NCBI GenBank assembly: GCA_964401935.1
Contig: CAYOAL010000021.1
Location: forward strand, 1-64,000
Direction: 5' to 3'
From: JAPYTK01 sp964401935
GTDB taxonomy: Bacteria > Myxococcota_A > Polyangia > Polyangiales > Polyangiaceae
Length of the DNA stretch: 64,000 bases
In this document: positions 38,246-47,858 of the stretch, piece after piece
Position numbering within the stretch: position 1 is the stretch's first letter
How the letters are laid out: every line of letters starts with the position of its first letter
Notes under the pieces: generated by a model
Database searches by the model: none
What the model saw: only the letters and a program-made list of their open reading frames with translations
What the model was told of the DNA's origin: nothing
Program-made: the position numbers and the translations under genes

Positions 38246-39670
38246 TCACACGAGCTCGCGCAGCGCCTCGAGCCCATCCCGACCCCACGCGTCCCACGAG
38301 CGCTCGCGGGCGTCGAAGCTCACGACGGTGATCCCGGGAGGAGGCGCCGTCTCGGCACCAGCGCCAAGCAGCACCACGCGCACGTCGGCCCGTGTCGCGG
38401 CCGCGGCGAGCCGCTCCTGCCATCCGGGCGCGGTGGCCGTGGACACGTCGGCCATCCCCTTGTCGCGCCACTCTCGGAGGAGCAGCTCCATGAGCTGGTG
38501 CTCATGCGACAACGCGTCCCGCTGTCCTTCGGTGTGCTCGAAGATGCACGCGAACGAGAGCTCGGTCTCCCCGAGCCAACGCGTCAGCGCGCGAATCGAC
38601 GCCACGACCCACCCGAGCATCACCACCACCCGCTGCCACCGCACACCGGGGTCTTTGAGGCGGGCTGCGGCGAGGGAGCCACGAACCACGAACGCGATGA
38701 ACCGCCGCGGACGCACGATGAGCGCCTCGTCCCGGGTGTAATAGAGCAGCTCCCCTTCGGCGTAGCGAACATCGAACAGATCGACGGTGCCCTCCTCGCG
38801 GCGCGACTCCATGTACACGAGCTCGGAGGTCACGAGGTTCTCGAGCGCGCCATGGTTGGCCATGGAGGTGAAGCCGCCGGCGGGGAACGCGCTCTCGTCC
38901 TCGAGCGCGGTGGGGGTGGGCCCCGCCTCGGCGCGGCGCAGCTTGACGCGGCGGGGCCAGCCCGCGGCCATGGCCTCGGCCGCGTCGAGCACCTGGCCGA
39001 TGGCCACCCGCTGCCCGAGCTCCTCGAGCACGTGGAGGTTCTCGAGCGTAAAGACGTCGGCGTCGGCGAGGAGCGACGGGGTGGCGCGGGTGGCCTCCGT
39101 GAGCGACTCGTAGCCACGCGCGAGGACATCCAACACCTCCGGCGTCTCCCGCCAGGTGTCGAAGCCGCGGGCGACCAGCTCCTCTGGCGCTCGACGCATC
39201 AGCCGTCGAATCACGCCGGGCTCGCAGGCGCGCAACGCGGCGCCCTCGGCCAGGCTGCCCACGAGCACCGCGACGGCGGCGGGCGCGAGCGCGGGCGGGA
39301 GGCGCGCGAGAGCGTCTCGGCAGGCGGTGAGCCGTCGGTCGGCGAAGAGGCGCCCCAACACCCGATCCTCGTACCGAACGAGCGCGGCCCGGAGCCGTGG
39401 GCTCACCACCTCCATCGCCGCCGTCGTGTCGAGCGACGCGCCGCCGAGGAGGAGCCCCACGTCGACGACGACGCCGGGAGGGGGCAGGCCTCCCACCTCA
39501 CTCGACACCGCCGCGATCCAGGGGAGCGCCCGCTCCACGAGGGGCCCATCCGCCGCGGCGAGCCGACAGAGCGAGAGCCCGGCGAGGAGCCAGCGCTCGT
39601 TCGGGATCGCCGGCGCGCGGCTCGTCGCTCCTCCCCGAGGCCCCCCCTCCGGCGAGGACGGCCCCGTCAC
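38246..39670 (-). CDS. degenerate von Willebrand A-domain protein, ternary-system component
   Basis: 474 residues from GTG 39670, overlapping the MoxR stop as GTGA. The N-terminal 250 residues are helical and unrecognised. From about 275 the sequence follows the vWA partners of MoxR ATPases: GGFTSMANHGALENLVTSEL, ELLYYTRDEALIVRPRR, then the strand FIAFVVRGSLAA where an active protein has DxSxS. Asp is replaced by Arg, so the MIDAS metal site is probably lost. The fold is otherwise kept to the end (SWDAWGRDGLEALREL). It would bind partners rather than a metal-dependent ligand. Last gene of the operon. Confidence 0.7.
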   Translation of the reverse strand: MTGPSSPEGGPRGGATSRAPAIPNERWLLAGLSLCRLAAADGPLVERALPWIAAVSSEVGGLPPPGVVVDVGLLLGGASLDTTAAMEVVSPRLRAALVRYEDRVLGRLFADRRLTACRDALARLPPALAPAAVAVLVGSLAEGAALRACEPGVIRRLMRRAPEELVARGFDTWRETPEVLDVLARGYESLTEATRATPSLLADADVFTLENLHVLEELGQRVAIGQVLDAAEAMAAGWPRRVKLRRAEAGPTPTALEDESAFPAGGFTSMANHGALENLVTSELVYMESRREEGTVDLFDVRYAEGELLYYTRDEALIVRPRRFIAFVVRGSLAAARLKDPGVRWQRVVVMLGWVVASIRALTRWLGETELSFACIFEHTEGQRDALSHEHQLMELLLREWRDKGMADVSTATAPGWQERLAAAATRADVRVVLLGAGAETAPPPGITVVSFDARERSWDAWGRDGLEALRELV

Positions 39671-40689
39671 GACAACCCCAGGAGCTTCGGCACCTTCTCC
39701 TCGAGCAGATCGATCTCTTCGCGCGTCTCGCCGAGGTAGCTCAGCATCCGCAGATCTTCACGCTCCACCGCCCCGCCGTGCAGCACCCAGGCGCGGGTAC
39801 GCAGCAGCCGATAGAGCTTCACCACCTTGCGGTCGCTCACGAAGACATCATCCTCGCGCACCAGGGTCTTGATGATGCGTCGCATCTCCCCGATGAGCTC
39901 CTCCCGGAAGTACGTGTGGCGGTCGCGGCGCACCTCGCCGCCGAGCTCCGCCCCGCGCATTCCAAACTGCAGCGTCAGGTAGCGGTGGGCGCGGAGGAAG
40001 TCATCCAGCGTGGCGTGACCTTCGGCCCACGGCTTGCGGTTGAGATCACGCGCGGTGTGGCCCTCGAGGCCCGCGTCGAGCAGCTCGATGAAATGCGCGT
40101 CCTGCACCGAGCGACAGGCCACCTTCAGACAGAACCGGTCTTTGAGCGCGCCGAGCTCGGCCTGCTCCGGGATCTCGTTGGTGGCGGCGAACAAGATCTT
40201 GAGGGCTACCGCCTGGGGCACGCCGTCTTGGTAGAACTTGCGCTCGTTGATGATGGTGAGCAGCGAGTTCAGGATCGCCGAGTTGCTCTTGAAGATCTCG
40301 TCGAGAAACACGAGGGTGGCGGTGGGGAGCTTCCCCTGCTCGCGACGCACGTAGCGACCGTCGCGCAGCAGGTTGATGTCGATGGGGCCGATCACCTCCG
40401 ACGGCTCGGTGAAGCGGGTGAGCATGTACTCGAAGTAGTCGCCGGCGGGGATGGCGAGCGCGTCGCGAAACTTCAGCACGAGGTCGCTCTTGGCGGTACC
40501 CGGGGGCCCCACGAGCAGGAGCGGCTCTTGGGCCACCGCCGCCACCGTCATCAAGTCGACGACGTCGTCCCGCGCCACGAAGTGGCGCGCCAAGGCCTCG
40601 CGGAAGCGGTTGATCCGCTCGCGCAGACGAGAGGCATCCTCGGCGAGCTCGTCGTAGGTGAGGGCTTCGATCTCGGAGTGCGTGTTCAC
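39667..40689 (-). CDS. MoxR-family AAA+ ATPase
   Basis: 340 residues. The start is GTG 40689, which overlaps the upstream stop by 4 bases (GTGA). Walker A LLVGPPGTAKSDL (about 57-65), Walker B TLVFLDEIFKS and sensor AATNEIPEQAEL are intact, so it should hydrolyse ATP. MoxR ATPases insert metals or remodel complexes, usually with a vWA protein that acts as substrate adaptor. The adjacent gene (38246) encodes the vWA partner and the FtsH-like gene is in the same operon. Confidence 0.93.
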   Translation of the reverse strand: MNTHSEIEALTYDELAEDASRLRERINRFREALARHFVARDDVVDLMTVAAVAQEPLLLVGPPGTAKSDLVLKFRDALAIPAGDYFEYMLTRFTEPSEVIGPIDINLLRDGRYVRREQGKLPTATLVFLDEIFKSNSAILNSLLTIINERKFYQDGVPQAVALKILFAATNEIPEQAELGALKDRFCLKVACRSVQDAHFIELLDAGLEGHTARDLNRKPWAEGHATLDDFLRAHRYLTLQFGMRGAELGGEVRRDRHTYFREELIGEMRRIIKTLVREDDVFVSDRKVVKLYRLLRTRAWVLHGGAVEREDLRMLSYLGETREEIDLLEEKVPKLLGLS

Positions 40690-43600
40690 GATAGGGTCTC
40701 TCTCAGGTCGCGGTGGATGCGGCGCCGAACCAGGTGCTCGTCCTCGTCGAGGTACGCCGCGGCGGGGCCGTCGCGCCCTCGGTCGGGGGGCACCAGGCCC
40801 GTGATGAGCGACTCGAGGAAGTGCAGGAGCGACAGGCAGAAGTGGCTGTTGGTGCTGAAGCTGTCCGAGATCTGGGTGAGCTGTCGGGCGAGCGCGCGCA
40901 TCTCGGCGACGCGCGCCTCGGCCGGGAAGAGCGCCGCCGCCCCCGCCATCGCGCGGGTCAGCTCGAGCCGATCCTTGATCGGCATCGGCGTGTCGAGCAC
41001 CCCTCGCGCCTCGGCGAGGATGGGCTCGGCGCGCGCCGACGCCCCGAGGTGAATCAAGCCGCCGGCCACGTGCACACGCGCGAGCAGCAGCTCCGGAGCG
41101 TCGCCCTCGGAGATGGCCGCCACCGCGTCGAGCAAGGCCGCGGCCCGATCGCGGAGGCCCACCCGCCGCAAGGTGGAGAGCGCTCCCTCGAGCACCGAGC
41201 CGAGCTCGCGGGCCCGCTCCGGACCAAGCTCGGCGATGAGGCCCGAGAGCCGCTCGGTGAGCTGCACGATCAGCGCGTCGTGTCCGAAGTGCGCGGCCAG
41301 CACCAGCGCCTCCTCCACGAGGAGCGCCCGATAGAACCGCTCGACGGGCTCGAGGGAGCCCACCAGCTGCTCGAGGAGCGCGGTAGCTCGTGACACCGGC
41401 AGCGCGAAGAAGAAGTCCATGGCGCCGTCGAGGAGGCGGGCCCGCTCCGCCGGCGTCGTCGCGTCGTCGCATGCCCGCTCCACGATCGCCGCCACCCGGG
41501 CGCTGAGCTCGGGCCCCGGATCGAGCGCGCGCAGACCGGCGAACTCGTCGCCCCGGGGATCGGCCTCACCGCGTTGAAACCCACGCACCGCGTCGAGGCG
41601 CTCCACCGGCTCGAGGATGCGAGAGGCCTCCCGCAGGCGGTCGACCTTGTAGCGCTCGAAGGTGCCGAGGTGGTTGAGCCGCGCGGTGAGCTCCCCCGAC
41701 AGGGGTGCCATGGGCGAGAGGCCCTCCAGCGCGTGCCGCACGCGCATCTCGAGGATCCCGAGCAACACCCCGTGTACCGGATCGCGCTTGTCCGCCGCGT
41801 CGTCCTCCGCCAGGAGCGCGAGGGTCTGGTCGCGGCGCCCGAGGCGCGCGAAGCCATGCGCGAAGAGGCGCCGCGCATAGGCGGCCGTGACCGCCTCGTC
41901 GGCCTCGATGGCGGAGCGCTCCCGCTTGGTGGCTCGAACCAACGAATAGAGCCGCTCGAGCTCCGCAGAGAGCACCTCCGCGAGGGCGAGATCGCCGTGA
42001 CCGGTCGCGCGCGCGCGGAGGAAGCTCGGCACGTCGCGGTCGAGCGACAAGCCCGCTCGCAGCTCGGCGAGGGCACGGTCTCGCGCCCTCGTGAGACGGA
42101 GCGCGTCCCCCCCCGCACGCTTCGAGACGCCGAGGTGGGCGAGCCAGCGCGTGCGCACGTCCGCTCCATGCTCGTGGCTGTCGACGAAGCGAGAGAGCGC
42201 CTCGAGGGGCACCGCCTCCGTCGACGCGTAGAGCGTGGCGACCAGGGCGCGGAACTGCCCTGGGGATGGCCACGAGACGGCGAGCAGCGCGTGGGCCGAG
42301 TCGCCCGCGCCTTCCACCGCGAGCCACCGCCCGGCGAGCGCGGGATCTTCGCCGCGCTCCCACAACACGCGCACGAGGGCGTGCGCCGCGTCATCGCGCC
42401 GACCGGCGGCCTCGTAGGCCTCGCCGAGCAAGAGCCACGCGTGGAGCCGCTCCTCTGCGTCGGCGGGCCCCTCGAGCGCGAGGAACCGCTGCTCGAGCTC
42501 GGTCACCCGCTGCGCGGCCTCGCTCGCTTCCACGCGCTCCGGGAGCGCCGGGGGCGCCGGTAGGGCCTTCCCGCGCTTTCGGCGGCCCGTGGTGGGCTTG
42601 TCCGCGACCACCGCGGCGGGCGCCGGCTCGGAGCTCTCCGGCGCCTCCGATCGTGCCGCGCGCTCGCGCGGTCGCCGCTCGAGCGGCCCGAGATCCGCGC
42701 GCTCGAGGTGATCGAGCTCGAACACCGAGGCCTCGATCCAAGGCACGATCGCGGCCTCGCTCATCGCGACCACGTAGTCGACGAAGTCGCCGAGCGGTCG
42801 AAACGCGTCGAGCTCGGCGTGCTCGACCGTGAACGCGCCCCCGCGGTCGCTGCGAAGCCAGCTCAGGCGACCGCCGCTCGCGTCGAACAGGCGCGCGAGC
42901 CGCGCTCGTCCGAGCGGGGGCTCGAGCGTGGTGTCGCAAGGCAACATCAGCGAGACGAGCTGCGGATGGGGCGCGTAACGCTCGGCCCGGAGCGCGAGCT
43001 CGAGCGGGGGGGCGCCCTCCCGTGCACGCAGCGCCAAGAGCTCCTCGCCGTCGACGCGCCCCACCGCGAAGGAGAGGTGCTCGGCCACCTCGGCGGGAAG
43101 ATCCTGCAACAAGCGCTCGACCTCCTCCACCGCCCGCTCCCTGAGCACCCACAGCTGGGGAGGCCGGGGGAGCCCCGTACGCAGCAGACGGGGGGTGATG
43201 GTGAGGCGCCGCTCGAGGGGGCGCGAGACGAAGGGATGGGCGGCCCCGGGGAGCGCGAGGTCCAACAGGCCGTCGATCTCCTGCCAGGTGCCGGCAGGGA
43301 GGGTCTCCCAGCCACGCTGCGAGATGAGCACGATCGAGGCGGCGTCGACGGTGACGCGCTCGGCGAGCGGGTGCTCGTAGCCGAGCTCCACCCACACCCC
43401 GCTCCGGCCAGCCGGAACGAACGCACGAAGGCCCGAGCGAGCGTCGAGGGCGCGCATCAGCGTGAAGAAGGGCGGCGCCGCCACCAAGAGCCGCGGAGGT
43501 TGGCAGAGCTGATATCGTTGGCGATCACAGCCGAGCCGGAGCATCTCGGCCGCGAGCTCGAGCAGCGAGTCCGTCTCGCTCGACTCGAACAGGACGGTCT

Positions 43601-43880
43601 CGATCGGCTCGCTGGGCTCTCCGACGAAGCGCGGCGCGACCGCCTCGAGCCAGCTGTTCCCGCGCTGGGCGTGGCCGGGCGCGGTCGTGCGCACGGCTCG
43701 CGCGCCGCCGTCACGCAGGCGCGCCAAGGTGGCCGCGGCCGGGGCGCGCCGGGGCCGAACCCACAAAGCGTCGGCGTCGCGCCAGAAGCGAATCGGCGTG
43801 AGCACCTCCTCGGCAGAGAGGAGCTCGGCCGTCAACGCGGCCAAGAGCGCCTCCTCGGACGCGAACCCGACGGCGGTCAT
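40686..43880 (-). CDS. large two-part accessory protein of the ternary operon
   Basis: 1064 residues from ATG 43880, which shares one base with the previous stop (TGATG). Residues about 1-410 form a mixed alpha/beta region (WRDADALWVRPRR, RQRYQLCQPPRLLVAAPP, VELGYEHPLAERV). A basic hinge (TTGRRKRGK) lies near 428. The C-terminal 600 residues are an alpha-solenoid of TPR-like helices (LHAWLLLGEAYEAAGRRDDAAHAL). No catalytic motif is visible. It is probably a scaffold or sensor for the FtsH-MoxR-vWA machinery. It may match one of the 'FtsH ternary system' domains, but I cannot name which. Confidence 0.75.
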   Translation of the reverse strand: MTAVGFASEEALLAALTAELLSAEEVLTPIRFWRDADALWVRPRRAPAAATLARLRDGGARAVRTTAPGHAQRGNSWLEAVAPRFVGEPSEPIETVLFESSETDSLLELAAEMLRLGCDRQRYQLCQPPRLLVAAPPFFTLMRALDARSGLRAFVPAGRSGVWVELGYEHPLAERVTVDAASIVLISQRGWETLPAGTWQEIDGLLDLALPGAAHPFVSRPLERRLTITPRLLRTGLPRPPQLWVLRERAVEEVERLLQDLPAEVAEHLSFAVGRVDGEELLALRAREGAPPLELALRAERYAPHPQLVSLMLPCDTTLEPPLGRARLARLFDASGGRLSWLRSDRGGAFTVEHAELDAFRPLGDFVDYVVAMSEAAIVPWIEASVFELDHLERADLGPLERRPRERAARSEAPESSEPAPAAVVADKPTTGRRKRGKALPAPPALPERVEASEAAQRVTELEQRFLALEGPADAEERLHAWLLLGEAYEAAGRRDDAAHALVRVLWERGEDPALAGRWLAVEGAGDSAHALLAVSWPSPGQFRALVATLYASTEAVPLEALSRFVDSHEHGADVRTRWLAHLGVSKRAGGDALRLTRARDRALAELRAGLSLDRDVPSFLRARATGHGDLALAEVLSAELERLYSLVRATKRERSAIEADEAVTAAYARRLFAHGFARLGRRDQTLALLAEDDAADKRDPVHGVLLGILEMRVRHALEGLSPMAPLSGELTARLNHLGTFERYKVDRLREASRILEPVERLDAVRGFQRGEADPRGDEFAGLRALDPGPELSARVAAIVERACDDATTPAERARLLDGAMDFFFALPVSRATALLEQLVGSLEPVERFYRALLVEEALVLAAHFGHDALIVQLTERLSGLIAELGPERARELGSVLEGALSTLRRVGLRDRAAALLDAVAAISEGDAPELLLARVHVAGGLIHLGASARAEPILAEARGVLDTPMPIKDRLELTRAMAGAAALFPAEARVAEMRALARQLTQISDSFSTNSHFCLSLLHFLESLITGLVPPDRGRDGPAAAYLDEDEHLVRRRIHRDLRETLS

Positions 43881-44134
43881 CAGCCCTTCTGCTCGATGGC
43901 CTCGGGCGGCTCGGCCGCGGCGTCGGAGGTGGCCACGGCTGGCTCCGCCTCGCGCTGCACCGCGAGCCCTCCTCCGCCGTCGACCGGGGCACCCTCCACG
44001 AGCTTGCGCAGGAGGGCACGGTGCTCCTCCTCGTGCTCGTGGGGGAGGGCGTCCTCGTCGCTGTGGAAGTCGGCGACGAGGGTCTTCTTTCCGGTGACCG
44101 GATCGATCTCGAGTTTCAACGTCAGCTCAGCCAC
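43880..44134 (-). CDS. 84-residue acidic protein of the ternary operon
   Basis: Starts at GTG 44134, 8 bases inside the FtsH-like gene. Residues 1-50 are a short beta strand then charged helix (MAELTLKLEIDPVTGKK, SDEDALPHEHEEEHRALLRKL); the tail is Ala/Glu-rich. Its position before the large accessory gene and its size fit a small adaptor or substrate. A ubiquitin/YukD-like fold is conceivable but I cannot show it. It could be a target of the radical-SAM enzyme or the protease; that is speculation. No Cys residues, which argues against a thioether target. Confidence 0.6.
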   Translation of the reverse strand: MAELTLKLEIDPVTGKKTLVADFHSDEDALPHEHEEEHRALLRKLVEGAPVDGGGGLAVQREAEPAVATSDAAAEPPEAIEQKG

Positions 44135-46241
44135 GCGGCTCTCCTCCCGCTGGCACCTTCGGCAGCGGCTTGTCCGCGCCGCCGATCGACGCGAGCAGCT
44201 TGCGATCTACCAGCTTGTGCTCGAGCAACAGATCGCGGAGGGCCTCGACGGCGCCCCGGTGCTCCTCGAGCAGGCGCCGCGCACGGTGCCGCTGTTGATC
44301 GAGGATGTGCACCACGGCGCGGTCGAGCCCCGCGCGCGACGCCTCCGACAGGCCCGGGCGCCCGCGCTGCTCGACGAACACCGCCACGTCGGACCCCTCC
44401 CCCATCCCGAGGCGCTCGACGAGGTTCTTTGCGATCACCGTCGCCCGCTCCAGATCCTGCGCCGAGCCGGCCGACAGGTCGTCGAGCAAGAGCAGCTCCG
44501 CCTCACGACCGCCGAAGAGGGTGCAGATCGCGTCGAGCATCTGGCCACGGGTCGTGATGTAGCGCTGCGCGTCGTCGCCATACTGCACGAAGCCGAGCGC
44601 CCCCGCGAGATCGCCACGGATGGAGATGCGATCGATGGGCGGCGCGAGCGGACAGTGCATGGCGCACACGGCGTGGCCCGCCTCGTGGGTCGCCACCACC
44701 CGCTCCTCGGTGGTCGTGAGCTCCGGACGCTCGAGATAGGCGTCGAGGGCGGCGTCCACGTCGGCCACCTCGGTGGGCCCACCGAGGCCCTCTCTCAGCC
44801 TTCGCCGCGCCACCTGTCGGCACAGCGCCTGGAGATGATCGCCGGAGTAGAGCGCCTCGGTCGCTCCCGGCACCGGACCCGAGGTGGCGCGCACCGCGTG
44901 CTCGAGCGCCGCCTCGGTGAGACGGAGCTCGAGCTTCTGGTCGTAGATCTGGAGGATCGCGCGGCGATCGTCTGCGCTCGGATAAGGGATGTGCAGGTGA
45001 AACTCGAAGCGCCCCGGCCGGAGGAGCGCCGGATCGAGCGACTCCACGAAGTTCGTCGTGCCCACCACGAACACCAGCTCGTCGTTGCGGAAGCCATCCA
45101 TCTCGGTGAGCAGCTGATTCACCATGGAGTGCTCTACCCCCGAGCCGGTGTACGTGCCCCGCGCCGAGGCGAACGAGTCGAGCTCGTCGAAGATGATGAG
45201 CGACGGCGCGCTCCGTCGCGCCTGCACGAAGATCTGCCGCAGGTTCTCCTCGCTCTCCCCCACCCACTTGCTCTTGAGCTCGGGCCCGCTCACCACGAGC
45301 ACCGCCGCGCCGAGCGCCGACGCCATCGCCTTGGCGAAGAACGTCTTGCCCGTGCCCGGCGGCCCCCAGAAGATCATCCCTCGCGGGAGCAACGACTCGA
45401 TGCGGGCGATGTCGGCCTCGCCCGCGGCGTCCTTGAAGCTGAGCACGTCGACGATCTCCGACTGGATGCGCTCCTTCACCTTCGCGTAGCCGCCGATGTC
45501 GTCGTGGAGGCTCACCTCGGGCACGCTGAGCTTGGGGCCGAGCGTGAAGCTCCGGAGCCTCCTTTGCGCCCGCTGTGGGTCTGCCGGGTAGTCCTCACCG
45601 TCGAGCGAGCCGAGCACACGGCGCAGCTTCACCGCGTTCACCCCGGACAGGTACTTGTAGAGGGCGTACACATCGAGGCCCTGGCCGAGCTTGCGCGCCT
45701 CTCGCTGGGTGACGAGGTGACGCAGGCGGTCGCGCGCGGTGCCGAGGATGCTCTCGCGATACGCGAAGAGCCGCTCGATCACCGGAGGCACAGGGAAGCT
45801 CGGATCCTTGAAGCCGAGCCAGAGGATGGTGGGGTTCTCGTACATCAGCGGGATGACCTCCCGCGCCTCCGCGGTGAGGCCTCCCGAGGACGAGGTCAAC
45901 AGATCGAGGTGGGGCAGCACCACCACGCGCTCGCCCACCGGCCCGCGCACCGCCTTTCGGAGGTGATGGATGGTGGTGTTGAGCAAGCTCTGGGGCAAGC
46001 CGTCGTCATCGGCGCTGGGACGGCCGTCGAGGTAGAGGCAGCGCACATCGTGTCGCTTGAGGCGGTCGCGGATCGCGCGATAGAGGAACGGGGTGAGCTC
46101 CTTGTCGCACTCGATCAGGGTGGGCAGCTGCCGACGCAAGGCGGCCACGCTGCGCTCGAGCTCATCGGGGTAGGCGGCCTCCACCGCCTCGAAGGCTCCG
46201 AGCTCGACGGGGAGCTCCGACTCGGCCACGACGCGGGTCAT
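44127..46241 (-). CDS. soluble FtsH-like AAA+ zinc protease
   Basis: 704 residues from ATG 46241, one base after the previous stop. The first 230 residues look like a degenerate AAA domain (VRCLYLDGRPS, GERVVVLPHLDLL, TILWLGFKDPSFP) without Walker A. The active AAA has GPPGTGKTFFAKA, SLIIFDELDSFA, and Arg fingers in ALLRPGRFEF. The M41 peptidase has HEAGH (His519, Glu520, His523) and the third ligand Asp in GSAQDLERATVIA. No membrane helix is present, unlike FtsH proper. It should degrade ATP-unfolded proteins in the cytosol; the substrate is unknown. Confidence 0.9.
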   Translation of the reverse strand: MTRVVAESELPVELGAFEAVEAAYPDELERSVAALRRQLPTLIECDKELTPFLYRAIRDRLKRHDVRCLYLDGRPSADDDGLPQSLLNTTIHHLRKAVRGPVGERVVVLPHLDLLTSSSGGLTAEAREVIPLMYENPTILWLGFKDPSFPVPPVIERLFAYRESILGTARDRLRHLVTQREARKLGQGLDVYALYKYLSGVNAVKLRRVLGSLDGEDYPADPQRAQRRLRSFTLGPKLSVPEVSLHDDIGGYAKVKERIQSEIVDVLSFKDAAGEADIARIESLLPRGMIFWGPPGTGKTFFAKAMASALGAAVLVVSGPELKSKWVGESEENLRQIFVQARRSAPSLIIFDELDSFASARGTYTGSGVEHSMVNQLLTEMDGFRNDELVFVVGTTNFVESLDPALLRPGRFEFHLHIPYPSADDRRAILQIYDQKLELRLTEAALEHAVRATSGPVPGATEALYSGDHLQALCRQVARRRLREGLGGPTEVADVDAALDAYLERPELTTTEERVVATHEAGHAVCAMHCPLAPPIDRISIRGDLAGALGFVQYGDDAQRYITTRGQMLDAICTLFGGREAELLLLDDLSAGSAQDLERATVIAKNLVERLGMGEGSDVAVFVEQRGRPGLSEASRAGLDRAVVHILDQQRHRARRLLEEHRGAVEALRDLLLEHKLVDRKLLASIGGADKPLPKVPAGGEPRG

Positions 46242-46242
46242 C

Positions 46243-46803
46243 TCACACCTTGACCTTGATGGTCATGGAACCCGTCTCGTCTTCCGACAGCTCGAGGATC
46301 TCCCCGAGCTGGGCCGCCTTCTCCTTGAGGGCCGCACCCGCCACGCGGTTGGACACCGCGTCCACTTCCTTCTGCAGGTCGCGCAGCTTCGCCTCGAGTT
46401 TGCCGGTGATCTCGCGCTGGAGACGCTCGCCCGCGAGCGCGAGCTCCTCGTCGAGCTTCGCGCGCAGTCGAGCGCGCACCTCGGCCTCTTGCCCCTCCTC
46501 GAGCTCCATCCCCCTCGGCCGCACGTTGGTGGCCGCGCCCTTCTCTACCTCCGCGCCGTGCTCGACGCGCGCCGTGATGCGCCCGGTGCCGAGCTCGACC
46601 TCGAGGAGGATGCCGTCGTCGTCACGCCGCGCCAGCCCCTCCTCCACCACGAAGCCGCGCCCCTCGAGCTCCGTTGCCAGCAGCTCGCTGAGGCGCTCGG
46701 GGGGCAGAATCGGCAAGAGCTCGATGTCGGTGGCGACGCTGTCCTCTACGTGGATGAAGCGACGCTCGCTCTCCGAGATGCGGATGATGTAGGCCCGACT
46801 CAC
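46243..46803 (-). CDS. 186-residue accessory protein with coiled coil
   Basis: GTG 46803 overlaps the previous stop as GTGA. The first 90 residues are beta-rich: MSRAYIIRISESERRF, LLPILPPERLSELLATEL, DGILLEVELGTGRITARVEHG. Residues about 100-165 are a Glu/Arg/Lys coiled coil (ARLRAKLDEELALAGERLQR). The end is beta (GSMTIKVKV). It could bridge the FtsH-like and accessory proteins. No known family is named here with confidence. Confidence 0.7.
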   Translation of the reverse strand: MSRAYIIRISESERRFIHVEDSVATDIELLPILPPERLSELLATELEGRGFVVEEGLARRDDDGILLEVELGTGRITARVEHGAEVEKGAATNVRPRGMELEEGQEAEVRARLRAKLDEELALAGERLQREITGKLEAKLRDLQKEVDAVSNRVAGAALKEKAAQLGEILELSEDETGSMTIKVKV

Positions 46804-47858
46804 GTGGGCATCCTACTTGGGAGCGGGAGCGTCGACCACCGGTGAGCGACTTCGCCGGCGCGCAGCAGCGCGGGGCCAACGCGCTCCCAAGCGGCGAGCA
46901 GCGCCTGAGCCTCGGCGTAGCCGTCGTCCACGAAGCCGACGAAGCGGAGCGCGTCGTGCAGCGCCGCCACCCGCGCCGCGGCGCGGAGCACCGCCGCCGA
47001 CGCAGTGAGCGCCTCCTGCCGCGCTCTCAGCGTGCACAGCGGATCGAGCGCGAGGTGACGCTCGCGCTCCACGAGGACGGCGCAAGCGTCGGCGAGGAAC
47101 CACAGCAGATCCAGCCGCCCGCGCTCGCCGGCGACGTCGATGAGCGCCTCGAGGCGACGCTCGAGGCGCCGGCCGAGCGCCGCGAGCGCCTCGGGCCGCC
47201 TGAGGCTCGCCATCACCCGCTCGAGGCGCACGAGGTGGCGTGAGAGCTCGCGCTGCAAGCCGGAGAAGAGCACGGGCACCTCGAGCGCGTTCACCACCCG
47301 ACGCGGATCGGCAGGCGCCTCCGCGTCGTCGTCGGTGAGCCCGTCCACGAACGCGAGCTGCGCGAGCGCGCTCGCTCCGATGGCAGCCGCGAGCCCGCCG
47401 AGCGGCAGGCCGAGCGCGACGAGGAGATCGCAGAGGAGGAAGAGCACGAGCTCGTCTCCGCTCGCCAGGAGAGCCACCTCTACCCGAGGACACGCGGGGT
47501 CGCCCATCGGCTCGAGCGTGAGGTGACGCAGAAGCTCGAAGCTCGCGCTCGTGAAGCGCAGCGGCTCCGGGCTCCGCTCCCAGACCCGCCCGGTGGCGAT
47601 CCGCCCTCCCTCGTCGAGGAACACCCCCCGACGCCAGCCCCCGCGGCGCACGACCGCGCGCACCACGCCCCGCCCGAGCGTCTGCTGGAGCGCTGCCCGC
47701 GCGTCGGGGCTGAGGCCCGCGCCGAGCGCGGCGCGCTCATCGTCGCTCGTGGCCCGGAGGAGCAGCGAGTGCACCGCGGGGCCGGGGAGCGCGCCGGTCG
47801 CGGCCCGAGCGATGGCGAGCAGCTCGAGCTCGATGGGGAGCACGCGCCGGAGGGTCAT
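46800..47858 (-). CDS. 352-residue helical accessory protein
   Basis: ATG 47858 overlaps the radical-SAM stop as ATGA. Almost all helices, with a long Leu/Ala/Arg-rich run and a Gly-rich hydrophobic segment (ELVLFLLCDLLVALGLPLGGLAAAIGASALAQ) that could be amphipathic or membrane-associated. There are no motifs I can assign. Its fixed place between the radical-SAM and the 186-residue gene, with coupled translation, points to a structural part of the complex. Confidence 0.65.
   Translation of the reverse strand: MTLRRVLPIELELLAIARAATGALPGPAVHSLLLRATSDDERAALGAGLSPDARAALQQTLGRGVVRAVVRRGGWRRGVFLDEGGRIATGRVWERSPEPLRFTSASFELLRHLTLEPMGDPACPRVEVALLASGDELVLFLLCDLLVALGLPLGGLAAAIGASALAQLAFVDGLTDDDAEAPADPRRVVNALEVPVLFSGLQRELSRHLVRLERVMASLRRPEALAALGRRLERRLEALIDVAGERGRLDLLWFLADACAVLVERERHLALDPLCTLRARQEALTASAAVLRAAARVAALHDALRFVGFVDDGYAEAQALLAAWERVGPALLRAGEVAHRWSTLPLPSRMPT

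Noticed and set aside
42708..46253. Plus-strand open frame of about 1180 codons opposite the FtsH-like and accessory genes
   Set aside because: It is the antisense reading of high-GC genes whose opposite strand has clear motifs (Walker A, HEAGH). Its product is Arg/His/Glu-rich and shows no domain.
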